A stretch of 62,071 nucleotides of DNA. Source: JAWKHR01 sp041394725. Its GTDB lineage: Bacteria > Acidobacteriota > Vicinamibacteria > Vicinamibacterales > SCN-69-37. Shown here piece by piece: positions 27,149 to 35,510 of this stretch. Every line of letters begins with the position of its first letter. The stretch's first letter is position 1. Below the pieces are notes generated by a model. That model was not told the origin of the DNA. It saw only the letters and a list, made by a program, of their open reading frames with translations, and ran no database searches. The DNA is taken from assembly GCA_041394725.1 (NCBI GenBank), contig JAWKHR010000040.1, positions 1-62,071 on the forward strand, read 5' to 3'. The translations under genes and the position numbers were made by a program.

Positions 27149-27487
27149 GTGCCGATGGGTAAGGACACGCTGGGCGAGTTCGAACTCCTGGTGCTGCTGG
27201 CGGCCATCCGCCTCGGCGAAGCCGAGGCCTACGCCGTGTCGATCGTCGACGAGATCGCCGCCCGCACCGGGCGCGACATCCACCGGGCCGCCGTCTACGT
27301 CACCCTGCAGCGGCTCGAGAAGAAGGGCCTGATTGCCACGCGGCTCGGCGCCCCCCAGCCCGAGCGTGGCGGCAAGGCCCGGCGGCTCGTGCGTGTGGAG
27401 CGCTCCGGCCGGGAGGCGGTCCGCGAGGCGCGGCATGCCTTCCAGCGGATGTGGGTGGGCCTCGGCGCCCAGCTGGAGGAGCGATGA
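27149..27487 (+). CDS. PadR-family transcriptional regulator
   Basis: 112 residues (MPMGKDTLGEFELLVLLAAIRL); an ATG two codons later is equally possible. The PadR fold is complete: AYAVSIVDEIAARTGRDIHRAAVYVTLQRLEKKGLIATR and the wing GGKARRLVRVERSGREAVREA. It is close in sequence to the PadR at 23441, suggesting duplication of the whole module. The stop overlaps the ATG of the third ADOP. Confidence 0.93.
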   Translation: MPMGKDTLGEFELLVLLAAIRLGEAEAYAVSIVDEIAARTGRDIHRAAVYVTLQRLEKKGLIATRLGAPQPERGGKARRLVRVERSGREAVREARHAFQRMWVGLGAQLEER

Positions 27488-30093
27488 GCGCGCCCCGCCT
27501 GGCCCGACTCCTGGTCCGCCTGGCCGCTCCGGGCGATCGGCGCGACGACACGCTCGGCGATCTCGAGGAGGCACATCGCCGTCGGGCGGCGCGCTCCCGT
27601 CCGCGCGCCTGGATGCTCACCATGGCCGAGTCGGTCGTCATCGCCGCGGCGCTTCTGCGGGAGCGGCTGCGGGACGGCCGGCCGGCGAGCGGCCGGTGGC
27701 TCACGGCCGGCGACCTGCGCCTTGGCTTGCGCCTCATGGTCCGTCAGCCGATCCTCACCGCCACGGCGGTCGTCTCGCTGGCTGTCGGCATCGCCGTGGC
27801 CACCGTGGGTTTTGCCTTCACGGAGACGCTCCTCTTCAGCCGGCTGCCCTTCGAGGGCGGAGATCGTGTCGTCACCATTCGCACGGTCGAGCAGCCGTCA
27901 CGCGACGCGGCGCGACTGTCGGCGGAGGACTACGGCCTGATCACCCGGCAGGCGACCACCCTCGAGCACCTCGGCGCCATCTCCGGCAGCCGCGAGAACG
28001 TCGTGGTGCCGGGCGGGGCCGTGGAGACGCTGATCACCGCGGGTCTGACACCGACCTCGCTGCCCTATCTCCCCGCCCGGCCGGTCGCCGGGCGCCTGCT
28101 GGTCCCGTCCGACGGCGCGCCGGGTGCTCCGCCGGTGGTGATGGTCTCGGCGCGATTCCTCCGCCGCGCGATGCCCGACGTTCCGGACGCGATCGGCCGT
28201 ACGCTCGAAGTCGCCGGTCTGCGGAGAACGATCGTCGGCGTCCTGCCGGACGAGTTCGAGTTCCCGAATTCCGCCGACCTCTGGACGCCGATCCCCGAAG
28301 GCTTCCGCGACGGTCGCGCCAGTCTGCCGGGCGACGCCAGCCTGTTCGGCATCCTCGCACCCGGACGCTCGCTCGGGGCCGCACGCGACCAGCTCGAGCA
28401 ACTGTCCGACCGGATCGGGCATCCCGCGCCGGGATCCTCGGTCCGGCTCGAGGCCGCCGGCTTCACCGACCTCGGCCCGATGGCGATCGACATGGCCACG
28501 GCGGCGATCGTCGCCGTGCTGGCCGTGCTGCTGGTCATCGCCGCGAACGTCGGCAACCTGATCCTCGCCCGGTCGTTCGCGCGCCAGCGCGAGTTCGCGC
28601 TCCGGGCGGCCCTCGGCGCGTCGCGCCGGCGGATCGTCGGGCAGATCTTCCTGGAAGTGCTGTTGCTGGGCCTGATCGCCGCGGCCATCGGGATCGTCGC
28701 GGGTGACGCGGCCCTGCGCACGTTCAACCGGATGGACGAGCTGCCGTTCTGGGCGGACTTCACCGCCGGTCCGCGCGCCACGGCGATGGTCGTCGTCGCG
28801 ACGCTGGTGGCGACGATGGTCGCGGGCGCGTGGCCCGCGTTGCGCGCGACGCGCCGGGACCTCGCCGCCGGACTCCATGGCGGCGACGGCCGCGCCAGCG
28901 ACGTCCGATTCGGCCGCGCGGCCGGCACGATGGTCGTCGTGCAGATCGCCCTGTCCGTCATGCTCCTTCACGGTGCGCTGATCCTCGCGCAGGGCTTCAG
29001 GGCGTTCACCGAGCCGACGGTCCCGCTGCCGCGCGACGTGCTGACCGCGAACGTCAACGTCAACGCAACGCGCGTGGACGCGGCCTCGGGCGATCGTGTG
29101 ACCGTGCGCGCCGAGGACGTCGAGCGCATCGCCCGGGGCCTGCCCGGTGTGCGGGCGGCGGGCCTGACCACGGCGCTGCCGCGCCAGAGCCCGCGACCGG
29201 TCCCGGTCGAGCTCGACGCCGCGGAGGGCGGCGCGCCCGCCTCCCGGCTGCGCCTCCCGTCCGCGGAGGTCACCGCCGGCTTCTTCGACGCCGTCGAGGG
29301 CCGGGTGCTCGCCGGGCGCGGCTTCCGGCCCGGGGACTACGCCCCTGACGCGCCGCCGGTCGCGGTGGTGAACGCCCCGTTCGTCGAGCGCGTGCTCGGC
29401 GGCGCCTCGCCCCTGGGCCGTCGGATTCGCGCGGCCACCGGCGACACCCCGGGCCCGTGGCGGACCATCGTCGGCGTGGTGCCGGACCTCGGGATGAGCG
29501 TCGGCGACCCGACCCAGGCGGCGGGCTACTACGTCCCGCTGGCGCCCGAGACCACGTTCCTCTACGTCGCGATGCGCGTCACCGGCGACCCCCTGGAGCA
29601 CACCAACCCGCTGCGCCGCGCGCTCCTCGATCTCGATCCTGGTCTCATCGTCGCGCGGCCGGAGCGGCTCGAGGACGTGGCCGGCGACGACCTCGTGTTC
29701 TTCAAGTGGGGATCGGTCACGCTCGTGGGCCTCGGCCTGCTGACGCTCGGTCTCGCGCTCGCGGGCGTCTACGCGATGATGTCGCTCATCGTGGCCCGCC
29801 GAACACGGGAGATTGGCATCCGCCTCGCGCTCGGCGCGACGACGACCAGGGTCGTGCGGGCGATCGTCGGCCGCGCGGCCTGGCAGGTGGGGACTGGCGG
29901 CGCGGCCGGCTGCCTCCTGGCGCTGCTCTCACTCGGCATGCGCGCCAACCTGGCATCGCGGCTGGGCGATGGCGGCCCCTGGACCCTCCCGGTCGTCGTC
30001 GTTCTGCTCCTGGTCGCCGGCCTTGCCGCCACCTGGATCCCGCTGCGGCGGGCGCTGGGCGTACGGCCGGGCGACGCCCTCCGGGCGGAGTGA
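27484..30093 (+). CDS. ADOP-type ABC permease (MacB/FtsX duplicated)
   Basis: 869 residues from an ATG overlapping the PadR stop (ATGA). N-terminal ADOP segment (RLARLLVRLAAPGDRRDDTLGDLEE), a first TM near residues 85-110, periplasmic domain 1, three FtsX-like helices around residues 335-460 including REFALRAALGASRRRIVGQ, a second TM-periplasmic unit, and the last helices with RREIGIRLALG-type motif (TREIGIRLALGATTTRV). It lacks any ATPase and has no ATPase gene nearby. Its role is unknown; its PadR neighbour suggests induction by a ligand. It is intact, unlike the module at 23773. Confidence 0.93.
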   Translation: MSAPRLARLLVRLAAPGDRRDDTLGDLEEAHRRRAARSRPRAWMLTMAESVVIAAALLRERLRDGRPASGRWLTAGDLRLGLRLMVRQPILTATAVVSLAVGIAVATVGFAFTETLLFSRLPFEGGDRVVTIRTVEQPSRDAARLSAEDYGLITRQATTLEHLGAISGSRENVVVPGGAVETLITAGLTPTSLPYLPARPVAGRLLVPSDGAPGAPPVVMVSARFLRRAMPDVPDAIGRTLEVAGLRRTIVGVLPDEFEFPNSADLWTPIPEGFRDGRASLPGDASLFGILAPGRSLGAARDQLEQLSDRIGHPAPGSSVRLEAAGFTDLGPMAIDMATAAIVAVLAVLLVIAANVGNLILARSFARQREFALRAALGASRRRIVGQIFLEVLLLGLIAAAIGIVAGDAALRTFNRMDELPFWADFTAGPRATAMVVVATLVATMVAGAWPALRATRRDLAAGLHGGDGRASDVRFGRAAGTMVVVQIALSVMLLHGALILAQGFRAFTEPTVPLPRDVLTANVNVNATRVDAASGDRVTVRAEDVERIARGLPGVRAAGLTTALPRQSPRPVPVELDAAEGGAPASRLRLPSAEVTAGFFDAVEGRVLAGRGFRPGDYAPDAPPVAVVNAPFVERVLGGASPLGRRIRAATGDTPGPWRTIVGVVPDLGMSVGDPTQAAGYYVPLAPETTFLYVAMRVTGDPLEHTNPLRRALLDLDPGLIVARPERLEDVAGDDLVFFKWGSVTLVGLGLLTLGLALAGVYAMMSLIVARRTREIGIRLALGATTTRVVRAIVGRAAWQVGTGGAAGCLLALLSLGMRANLASRLGDGGPWTLPVVVVLLLVAGLAATWIPLRRALGVRPGDALRAE

Positions 30094-30154
30094 GGGCTGT
30101 GGCGACTGGCGCCGCGCCATCGCCGATCGCGGGACCCGCGTTACTCTTGAATGC

Positions 30155-30757
30155 GTGTACTACGTCGAGCTGGTCGGCACCGCGGTGTTCGCCATCACCG
30201 GCGTGCTCGCCGTGGCCCGCCGCGGGCTGGACGTCGTGGGCGCCCTCGCGCTGGGGATGGTCACCGCGGTCGGGGGCGGCACGTTGCGCGACCTCCTGAT
30301 CGGCCAGCCCGTCTTCTGGTTCGGCGACGTCAACCATGTGTGGGCGGCGCTCGCCGGCGCGCTGGCCGCGTTCTGGATTGGCCACGTGTTTCGCAGCACG
30401 ATGCGAATCCTGCTCTACCTGGACGCCGTCGGCGCGGCGCTCTTCGCGATCGCGGGCGCCAGCAAGGTGCTCGCGCTCGGGCTGCCGGCGCCGGTCGCGG
30501 TCCTCATGGGCCTGCTCACCGGCATCGGCGGCGGCCTCATCCGCGACGTCCTCGCCGGCCGCGAGACGCTCCTCATGTCGCGGGAGATTTACGCGACGCC
30601 CATCCTCATCGGCTGCACGCTGTTCGTGGTGCTGTTGCCGCTCACGCCGGGCACGACCTGGGCGTCCTCCGCCGGCATCGTCACGATTGTCCTCGTGCGT
30701 TCCCTCGCCTTGCATCGCCACTGGGATATGCCGGCCTGGCTCACGCAGAGGCACTGA
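30155..30757 (+). CDS. TRIC-type cation channel family protein (UPF0126/YadS-like)
   Basis: 200 residues from a GTG at 30155. About seven TM helices in two homologous halves, each with the glycine-rich bend motif: TAVGGGTLRDLL and TGIGGGLIRDVLAG. Prokaryotic TRIC/UPF0126 proteins form trimeric monovalent-cation channels; some members are annotated as glycine transporters. The Asp/Arg after the triple-glycine is conserved in both halves. The gene stands 61 bases after the third ADOP and 58 bases before the FAD monooxygenase. Confidence 0.9.
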   Translation: MYYVELVGTAVFAITGVLAVARRGLDVVGALALGMVTAVGGGTLRDLLIGQPVFWFGDVNHVWAALAGALAAFWIGHVFRSTMRILLYLDAVGAALFAIAGASKVLALGLPAPVAVLMGLLTGIGGGLIRDVLAGRETLLMSREIYATPILIGCTLFVVLLPLTPGTTWASSAGIVTIVLVRSLALHRHWDMPAWLTQRH

Positions 30758-30815
30758 TCGCCGGCCCCCACCGGTGGGCCTTGATCCCGCGCGCCGCACG
30801 CGGGATCCTGATCGC

Positions 30816-31955
30816 TTGAGAATCCTGATCGTGGGCGCCGGCGTCGCCGGAATGACGCTGGCTGCCCTGCTCGAACGCCGCGGCGTCCGGCCGACACTCG
30901 TCGAACGGGCCCCCGATCTCTCCCACGCCGGCTACATGCTCGGCCTGTGGCCGCTCGGCTCGCGGGTGCTGCACGGCCTCGGCCTGTACGACCGCTTCGT
31001 GGCCCGGTCCCTGCTCGGACGGGAATACGAGGTCCGCGCCGACGACGGCGGGCTCGTCAAGCACTGGTCGATGGCCTCCATCGCCGATCGCTTCGGCCCG
31101 ATTCTCAGCTGCACGCGCCCGGAGCTGGTCACGCTCCTCCGCGAGGCGGTGCCGACGGCCGACATCACGTTCGGCCGCACCGTCGAGGCGCTGGTGCCCA
31201 CGCGCGACGACGTCCGCGTGACGTTCGACGACGGTGCCGACGCGACGTTCGACCTGGTCGTCGGCGCGGACGGACTGCATTCCCGCGTGCGCGACCTGGT
31301 CTTCGGCGGGCAGCCGGCCTACCGGACCGGCTGGGGCGGCTGGGTCTGGTGGGCCGACCTGTCAACGTGTCCGGCCGAGACGTTCGTGGAGCACTGGGGG
31401 GCCGGGCGCTTCGTGGGGGCCTACCCGACGCGGGCCGGCGTCGGCATCTTCGCGGGCGCTCCGGACACCGAGGCCTTCTCGAGCAGCGAACCGGGCCGGG
31501 CCGATCGGTTGCGGACCCGTTTTCGTGGCATGGGCCCCTTCGTGGACGCCTGGCTCGAGGCGATGCCCGGCGACGACGCCCACCTGTACTACTGGAGCCT
31601 GTCGGACGTGCGATCCGAGATCTGGTCGCGCGGCCGCGTCGTGCTGCTGGGCGACGCGGCGGCCGCATTCCTGCCGACGGCGGGCATCGGCGCGTCGATG
31701 GCGATGGAGTCCGCCGCAGTGCTGGCCGACGAGCTGTCGCGAACCGATGCCCGGTTCGTCGAACACGCGCTCGCGCTCTTCGTGAAGCGGCGGCGCGCGC
31801 GCGTCGAACGCATCCAGGACGACTCGCGCCACCTGGCGCGCCTGATGTTCGTCACCTCCGCCACGGTCGCGCACGTCCGCAACCTGCTGACGAGGTTCTA
31901 TTCGCTGGAACGACTGGCCAGCTCGATCTCGACGGCGTTCGACGAGCCGATCTGA
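30816..31955 (+). CDS. FAD-dependent monooxygenase (PHBH/UbiH fold)
   Basis: 379 residues from a TTG at 30816, which puts the FAD motif RILIVGAGVAGMTLA at the correct distance (GxGxxG at residues 7-12). The second FAD motif DLVVGADGLHSRVR and the third GRVVLLGDAAAAFLPTAGIGASMAMESA are clear, as in p-hydroxybenzoate hydroxylase-like enzymes including TetX-type. It would hydroxylate an organic substrate with NAD(P)H and oxygen; the substrate is not predictable. No ATG or GTG precedes the motif at a suitable position. Confidence 0.9.
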   Translation: MRILIVGAGVAGMTLAALLERRGVRPTLVERAPDLSHAGYMLGLWPLGSRVLHGLGLYDRFVARSLLGREYEVRADDGGLVKHWSMASIADRFGPILSCTRPELVTLLREAVPTADITFGRTVEALVPTRDDVRVTFDDGADATFDLVVGADGLHSRVRDLVFGGQPAYRTGWGGWVWWADLSTCPAETFVEHWGAGRFVGAYPTRAGVGIFAGAPDTEAFSSSEPGRADRLRTRFRGMGPFVDAWLEAMPGDDAHLYYWSLSDVRSEIWSRGRVVLLGDAAAAFLPTAGIGASMAMESAAVLADELSRTDARFVEHALALFVKRRRARVERIQDDSRHLARLMFVTSATVAHVRNLLTRFYSLERLASSISTAFDEPI

Positions 31956-31983
31956 GCGACGGCGGCTCCCGCCGGCACCGCCT

Positions 31984-32388
31984 TCATCGTCCCGTCCGAC
32001 GCGTGGACGGCACGTCGCTTCCGGGCATCGCCTCGAGCGCGGCAGCGATCGCCGTCGCCGTCACCCGGAAGTGCGAGGCCTTCCAGCGGACCTCACCCTG
32101 ATCGACGAGCAGCACCTGCGGCGACTCGTGGCGGATGCGGAACCGGGACTCGATGGCGCTCGACACCGCCCGCGCGGCCTGGACGCGCACGAGGTACACC
32201 GTTACCTCCGGGTGGGCCTCGGCAAAGGCCTCGACCTCTTCCCGGGCGTAGGCACTCGTGCCACAGGTGAGGCTGTGCTTGAAGATCACGATCGGGCCGT
32301 GCGTCGACGCGTCGACGAGCCGCTGGAGGTCGTCCAGGGTCTCGACGTCGACGAAGGCCTGGCTCGGCGGGGGATGCGGCTCGAACAT
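31984..32388 (-). CDS. YtxJ-like monothiol bacilliredoxin
   Basis: 134 residues with the thioredoxin-like YtxJ fold: VIFKHSLTCGTSAYAREEVEAFA carries a single Cys42 at the active position, and the C-terminal SPQVLLVDQGEVRWKASHFRVT is typical. In Firmicutes YtxJ (BrxC) proteins de-bacillithiolate proteins. Its presence suggests that the host uses bacillithiol or a similar thiol; no bsh genes are in this window. It is convergent with the FAD monooxygenase. Confidence 0.88.
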   Translation of the reverse strand: MFEPHPPPSQAFVDVETLDDLQRLVDASTHGPIVIFKHSLTCGTSAYAREEVEAFAEAHPEVTVYLVRVQAARAVSSAIESRFRIRHESPQVLLVDQGEVRWKASHFRVTATAIAAALEAMPGSDVPSTRRTGR

Positions 32389-32819
32389 GGCTACTGGCCC
32401 TGGCGGGCCGGAGCCGCACCAACCGGTCCATTATCCGCCCGGGTTGACCCGGTCCGCCACTGGGCCATTCCATCCGCCACTGGCCCATTGCATCCGTCGC
32501 TGGCCCATTGCATCCGCCACTGGCCCATTGCATCCGTCACTGACGCATTGCATCCGCCACTGACGTATCCCGCCACGCCACTGAAGTGAGCCAGCCAGGC
32601 CGGGTCCCCCACCTGCCGGGATCCCGGCACTTCGGACCGGACGGCCCGCAGGGAGCAGTGGCACGTAAACGCCGGGGGACACGGCGTGGTAATTCTGGTT
32701 ACCGTCAACCCGTGCCACACCGCCGTCATTCGTCGCACACGCCGCCCGCCGGTGCCGGGCAGGACCCGGACACCGCCCTCAGGCGTTCCGGCAAGGCCGG
32801 GCACGTTTCGCCGGGGCGG
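32389..32819. other. 431-bp intergenic region holding a tandem repeat array
   Basis: Between ytxJ (leftward) and the FMN_bind gene (rightward) no separate gene is supported. The left half is occupied by six 20-bp tandem repeats (32454-32573). The right half, 32574-32819, is GC-rich and open in one frame in continuity with the FMN_bind gene, but it encodes an Arg/Pro/His-rich segment without recognisable features. Confidence 0.7.
32454..32573. repeat. Six tandem copies of a 20-bp unit
   Basis: Unit CCGCCACTGGCCCATTGCAT is repeated at 32454, 32474, 32494, 32514, 32534 and 32554 with no spacers. Copies 3 and 5 begin CCGTC instead of CCGCC; copies 5 and 6 drift to ACTGACG in the middle; copy 6 decays at its 3' end. 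The exact period of 20 is close to two helical turns, so each unit would face the same side of DNA. Confidence 0.95.
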
Positions 32820-33692
32820 ATGACCAACGGTCTCGTGGCACTTGCCGCGACGGCGGTCATCGCGGTCTACTCCGCCGGCTTCCTCCGGACGAAGGCCGCG
32901 GCCGACGAGCTGGAGGCGCCGGGCATCCGGCGTCCGCCACAAACGCCTCCCCCCCTGCACGAGGTCATCCCGGCCCTCGACGTCGAGCCGCCGCCCGAGA
33001 CCCGGCCCGAGGCACTGGCCGCGGCGGCGCCGGCGTCCGCCGAGCCGGCTCGATCGACAACCTCGGCCGCCGGCGAGCGGTCCGGACCGAGCGCAACGGC
33101 CCCCGCCGGCGATCCTGCAAAGGCCGGAGGACCTGCGCCGAAGGTCACGGAGACGACGCCGCGGTCTACCGCGAAAGCGAGATCAGCCTCCACGGCGAAC
33201 CCGGTCGAGGCGGCGACGCCCGTCCCCACCTCCACGGCTGATCCCGGTGGTGCGCCGGCAGGAGCGCCCGCGACCACCGGCGAGGCGACGCCGAGTCCCG
33301 CGCCGCCCCCCGCGGCCCCGGTCGCGACGTCTCCCCCGTCACCCCAGGCGGCCGCGCCGCCCGTGCCAGCGCCCGCACCGCCGCCACAACCGGCCTTGCC
33401 GGAGCCCGACAACTACCCGGCGCCGGCGGTGCTCTACAAGGACGGAACCTACACGGGGTGGGGCACGAGTCGCCATGGCGACATCCAGGCGACGGTCGTC
33501 ATCGAAGGGGGCCGGATCGCGTCCGCGAAAATCAGCGAGTGCTGGACGCGCTACCCGTGCTCGTGGATCGCGAAGCTCCCGCCGCAGGTCGCCGAGCGCC
33601 AGAGCCCGGAGGTCGACTTCGTCTCCGGCGCCACGCAGAGCACGAATGCCTTCTACTACGCGGTCATCCAGGCCCTCGCAAAAGCGAAGTGA
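32820..33692 (+). CDS. Membrane-anchored FMN-binding domain protein
   Basis: 290 residues from the ATG at 32820 (MTNGLVALAATAVIAVYSAGFL), which opens directly into a single TM anchor. Residues about 40-195 are a Pro/Ala/Thr-rich linker with no fold. The C-terminal 90 residues are an FMN_bind domain: YKDGTYTGWGTSRHGDIQAT, VVIEGGRIASAKISEC and the flavinylation-type motif VDFVSGATQST, where the threonine after SGA is the expected covalent attachment site. Two cysteines sit in CWTRYPCSW. The next gene is ApbE, the enzyme that attaches FMN, and then an RnfD-like membrane protein. It should carry electrons on the outer face of the cytoplasmic membrane. Confidence 0.88.
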   Translation: MTNGLVALAATAVIAVYSAGFLRTKAAADELEAPGIRRPPQTPPPLHEVIPALDVEPPPETRPEALAAAAPASAEPARSTTSAAGERSGPSATAPAGDPAKAGGPAPKVTETTPRSTAKARSASTANPVEAATPVPTSTADPGGAPAGAPATTGEATPSPAPPPAAPVATSPPSPQAAAPPVPAPAPPPQPALPEPDNYPAPAVLYKDGTYTGWGTSRHGDIQATVVIEGGRIASAKISECWTRYPCSWIAKLPPQVAERQSPEVDFVSGATQSTNAFYYAVIQALAKAK

Positions 33693-33714
33693 GCCGCGGC
33701 GGCGGAGCGCGGCC

Positions 33715-34629
33715 GTGATGGGCACGGTCGTGACCGTGCAGGTGCAGCCCCAGGCCACCCCAGCGGGCGACGTCCCTGGCGGCGACGAGCGCGCCATCGA
33801 CGAGGCAATCGACCGGGCGTTCGGCTGGTTCCTCGAAGTCGAGTCCGCCTGCACGCGGTTCGACGACCGCAGCGAGCTGCGCCAGCTCCTCGACGTCGTC
33901 GGCCGGCCCGTGCCCGTCGGCGCCCTGCTCTTCGAGGCGCTCCGCTTCGCGCTGGCGGTCGCCGAGGCGAGCGGCGGGGCGTTCGACCCGACGGTCGGGC
34001 ACGCCATGGAGGCTCGCGGCTTCGACCGCGAGCACCGCACGGGACGCCGAATCCGCACGGCCATGACGCCTGCCGGCGGGGACGGCCCGACGTTCCGCGA
34101 CGTGCGGGTGGACGCGAACGCCAGGGCCGTCACGCTCGCACGCCCGGTCCTGCTCGACCTGGGCGCGGTCGCCAAGGGGCTGGCCGTGGACATGGCCGCC
34201 CGCGAGCTCGCGCCGCTCTGCGACTTCGCGATCGATGCCGGGGGCGATCTGTATCTCGGCGGCCGCAACCCCGCCGGCGACCTCTGGTCCGTCGGCATCC
34301 GCCACCCGCGCGCGGCAGGCCGCACGATCGCCACCGTCCGCGTGAGTGATCGGGCCGTGTGCACGTCGGGCGACTACGAGCGCCAGGACGACGAGGGCGG
34401 CGGGCACATCCTGGATCCGCGGCGCCGCGTCCCGGCGACGTCGCTCGCCAGCGCGACGGTCATCGCGCCATCCGCCATGGCGGCCGACGCGCTGGCGACG
34501 GCGGCGTTCGTGCTCGGTCCCGACGCGGGCCTGCGATTCCTCGAAGCGCAGGGCGTGGACGGCCTGCTCGTCTCCGACGACCTCACGCGACGCCAGACGC
34601 CGGGATTTCCTGCTGGAGATCCCACGTGA
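33715..34629 (+). CDS. apbE: FAD:protein FMN transferase ApbE
   Basis: 304 residues from a GTG at 33715 (an adjacent ATG at 33718 is the alternative), 22 bases after the FMN_bind stop. The family text is clear: MGTVVTVQV at the start, VESACTRFDDRSELRQL, GGAFDPTVGHAMEA, VLLDLGAVAKGLAVDMAA and the FAD-binding FAIDAGGDLYLGG, then CTSGDYERQ and the metal/substrate segment HILDPRRRVPAT and MAADALATAAFVLG. ApbE transfers FMN from FAD to a Thr of the target SGAT motif; the FMN_bind protein encoded just upstream is the natural target. No strong signal peptide is visible at this start, so either it is cytoplasmic or the N-terminus is further upstream. Confidence 0.93.
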   Translation: MMGTVVTVQVQPQATPAGDVPGGDERAIDEAIDRAFGWFLEVESACTRFDDRSELRQLLDVVGRPVPVGALLFEALRFALAVAEASGGAFDPTVGHAMEARGFDREHRTGRRIRTAMTPAGGDGPTFRDVRVDANARAVTLARPVLLDLGAVAKGLAVDMAARELAPLCDFAIDAGGDLYLGGRNPAGDLWSVGIRHPRAAGRTIATVRVSDRAVCTSGDYERQDDEGGGHILDPRRRVPATSLASATVIAPSAMAADALATAAFVLGPDAGLRFLEAQGVDGLLVSDDLTRRQTPGFPAGDPT

Positions 34630-35510
34630 CGAGGGTCAGGCACCCCTTGCCGGCCGGCGCCGCCCTGCGAAAGTTCTTCCGGACGCCGAAGGGCCTGATG
34701 ACCGCCGTGCTCGTCCTGCTGGCGGCGGTCGCCGCGCCGGTCGAGGGCGTCGCCCGCGTGCTGCCGGGGCTCCTCTCCGCGATCGCGGTGGCGATGGCCA
34801 TCGACGCGCCGATCCTGCGGCTTCGGGGCGGCACCTGGGCCTTCCCGAGCGGCGCGCTGTTGACGGCGCTCTTCGTGGCGATGCTGCTCAGCCCCCACGA
34901 GCCGTGGTGGGTCACGGCCACGACGGCGGCGGTCGGCGTCCTCAGCAAGTACGCCTTCCGCACGCGCACCGCCAACGTCTTCAACCCGGCCGCGCTCGCC
35001 ATCATCGCGACGTTCTACGTCTTCGACACGGGCCAGAGCTGGTGGGGCGCGCTGGGCGACATGGCGCCGTGGCTGACGCTGGTCCTCATCACCACCGGCG
35101 TCTTCATCACCGACCGCGTCAACAAGATGCCGCTGGTGCTCGCGTTCCTCGGCGCCTACTACCTGTGCTTCACGGTCACCGCGTTCGTCGGCAGCCCGAC
35201 GCACGTGGCGGAAATCTTCCGGGCACCGGACCTGCAGATGGCGCTGTTCTTCGCCTTCTTCATCCTGACGGACCCGCCGACGTCCCCCGTGCGGTACCGC
35301 GACCAGGTCGTCTGCGGGGTGCTGGTCGCGCTGACGAGCTACGCGGTCTTCCAGTGGATTGGCGCCGCGTACTACCTGCTCGCCGGCGTCCTCGTCGGGA
35401 ACGTGTGGGAGGCGTGGCGTCGCGTGCGGGCCCATGCCGCGCGGTCGCGGCACTCGCGCCCGCGCCCCGTTCATCCCGGCCCCAAGACGGTCCAACCGCT
35501 GCCGGGATGA
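34626..35510 (+). CDS. RnfD/NqrB-family membrane electron carrier
   Basis: 294 residues from a GTG overlapping the ApbE stop (GTGA). About eight TM helices. Family motifs are visible: TWAFPSGALLTALFVAMLL, TRTANVFNPAALAI, and FFAFFILTDPPTSPV, the last being the conserved RnfD/NqrB signature. Classical RnfD and NqrB carry a covalent FMN on a Thr of SGAT/S; no such motif is present here (nearest is SGAL), so electrons would pass by another route. No RnfA/B/C/E/G genes are close. With FMN_bind and ApbE it forms a compact three-gene unit that probably moves electrons across the membrane to the outer flavin. Its 3' end overlaps the convergent HEAT-like gene by 40 bases. Confidence 0.85.
   Translation: MTRVRHPLPAGAALRKFFRTPKGLMTAVLVLLAAVAAPVEGVARVLPGLLSAIAVAMAIDAPILRLRGGTWAFPSGALLTALFVAMLLSPHEPWWVTATTAAVGVLSKYAFRTRTANVFNPAALAIIATFYVFDTGQSWWGALGDMAPWLTLVLITTGVFITDRVNKMPLVLAFLGAYYLCFTVTAFVGSPTHVAEIFRAPDLQMALFFAFFILTDPPTSPVRYRDQVVCGVLVALTSYAVFQWIGAAYYLLAGVLVGNVWEAWRRVRAHAARSRHSRPRPVHPGPKTVQPLPG

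Noticed and set aside
32454..32573. CRISPR-like array
   Set aside because: The 20-bp units are contiguous with no spacers, and there are no cas genes.
32586..32819. N-terminal extension of the FMN_bind protein by 78 residues
   Set aside because: It is Arg/Pro/His-rich without fold and would place the TM anchor internally; the ATG at 32820 opens directly into the anchor.
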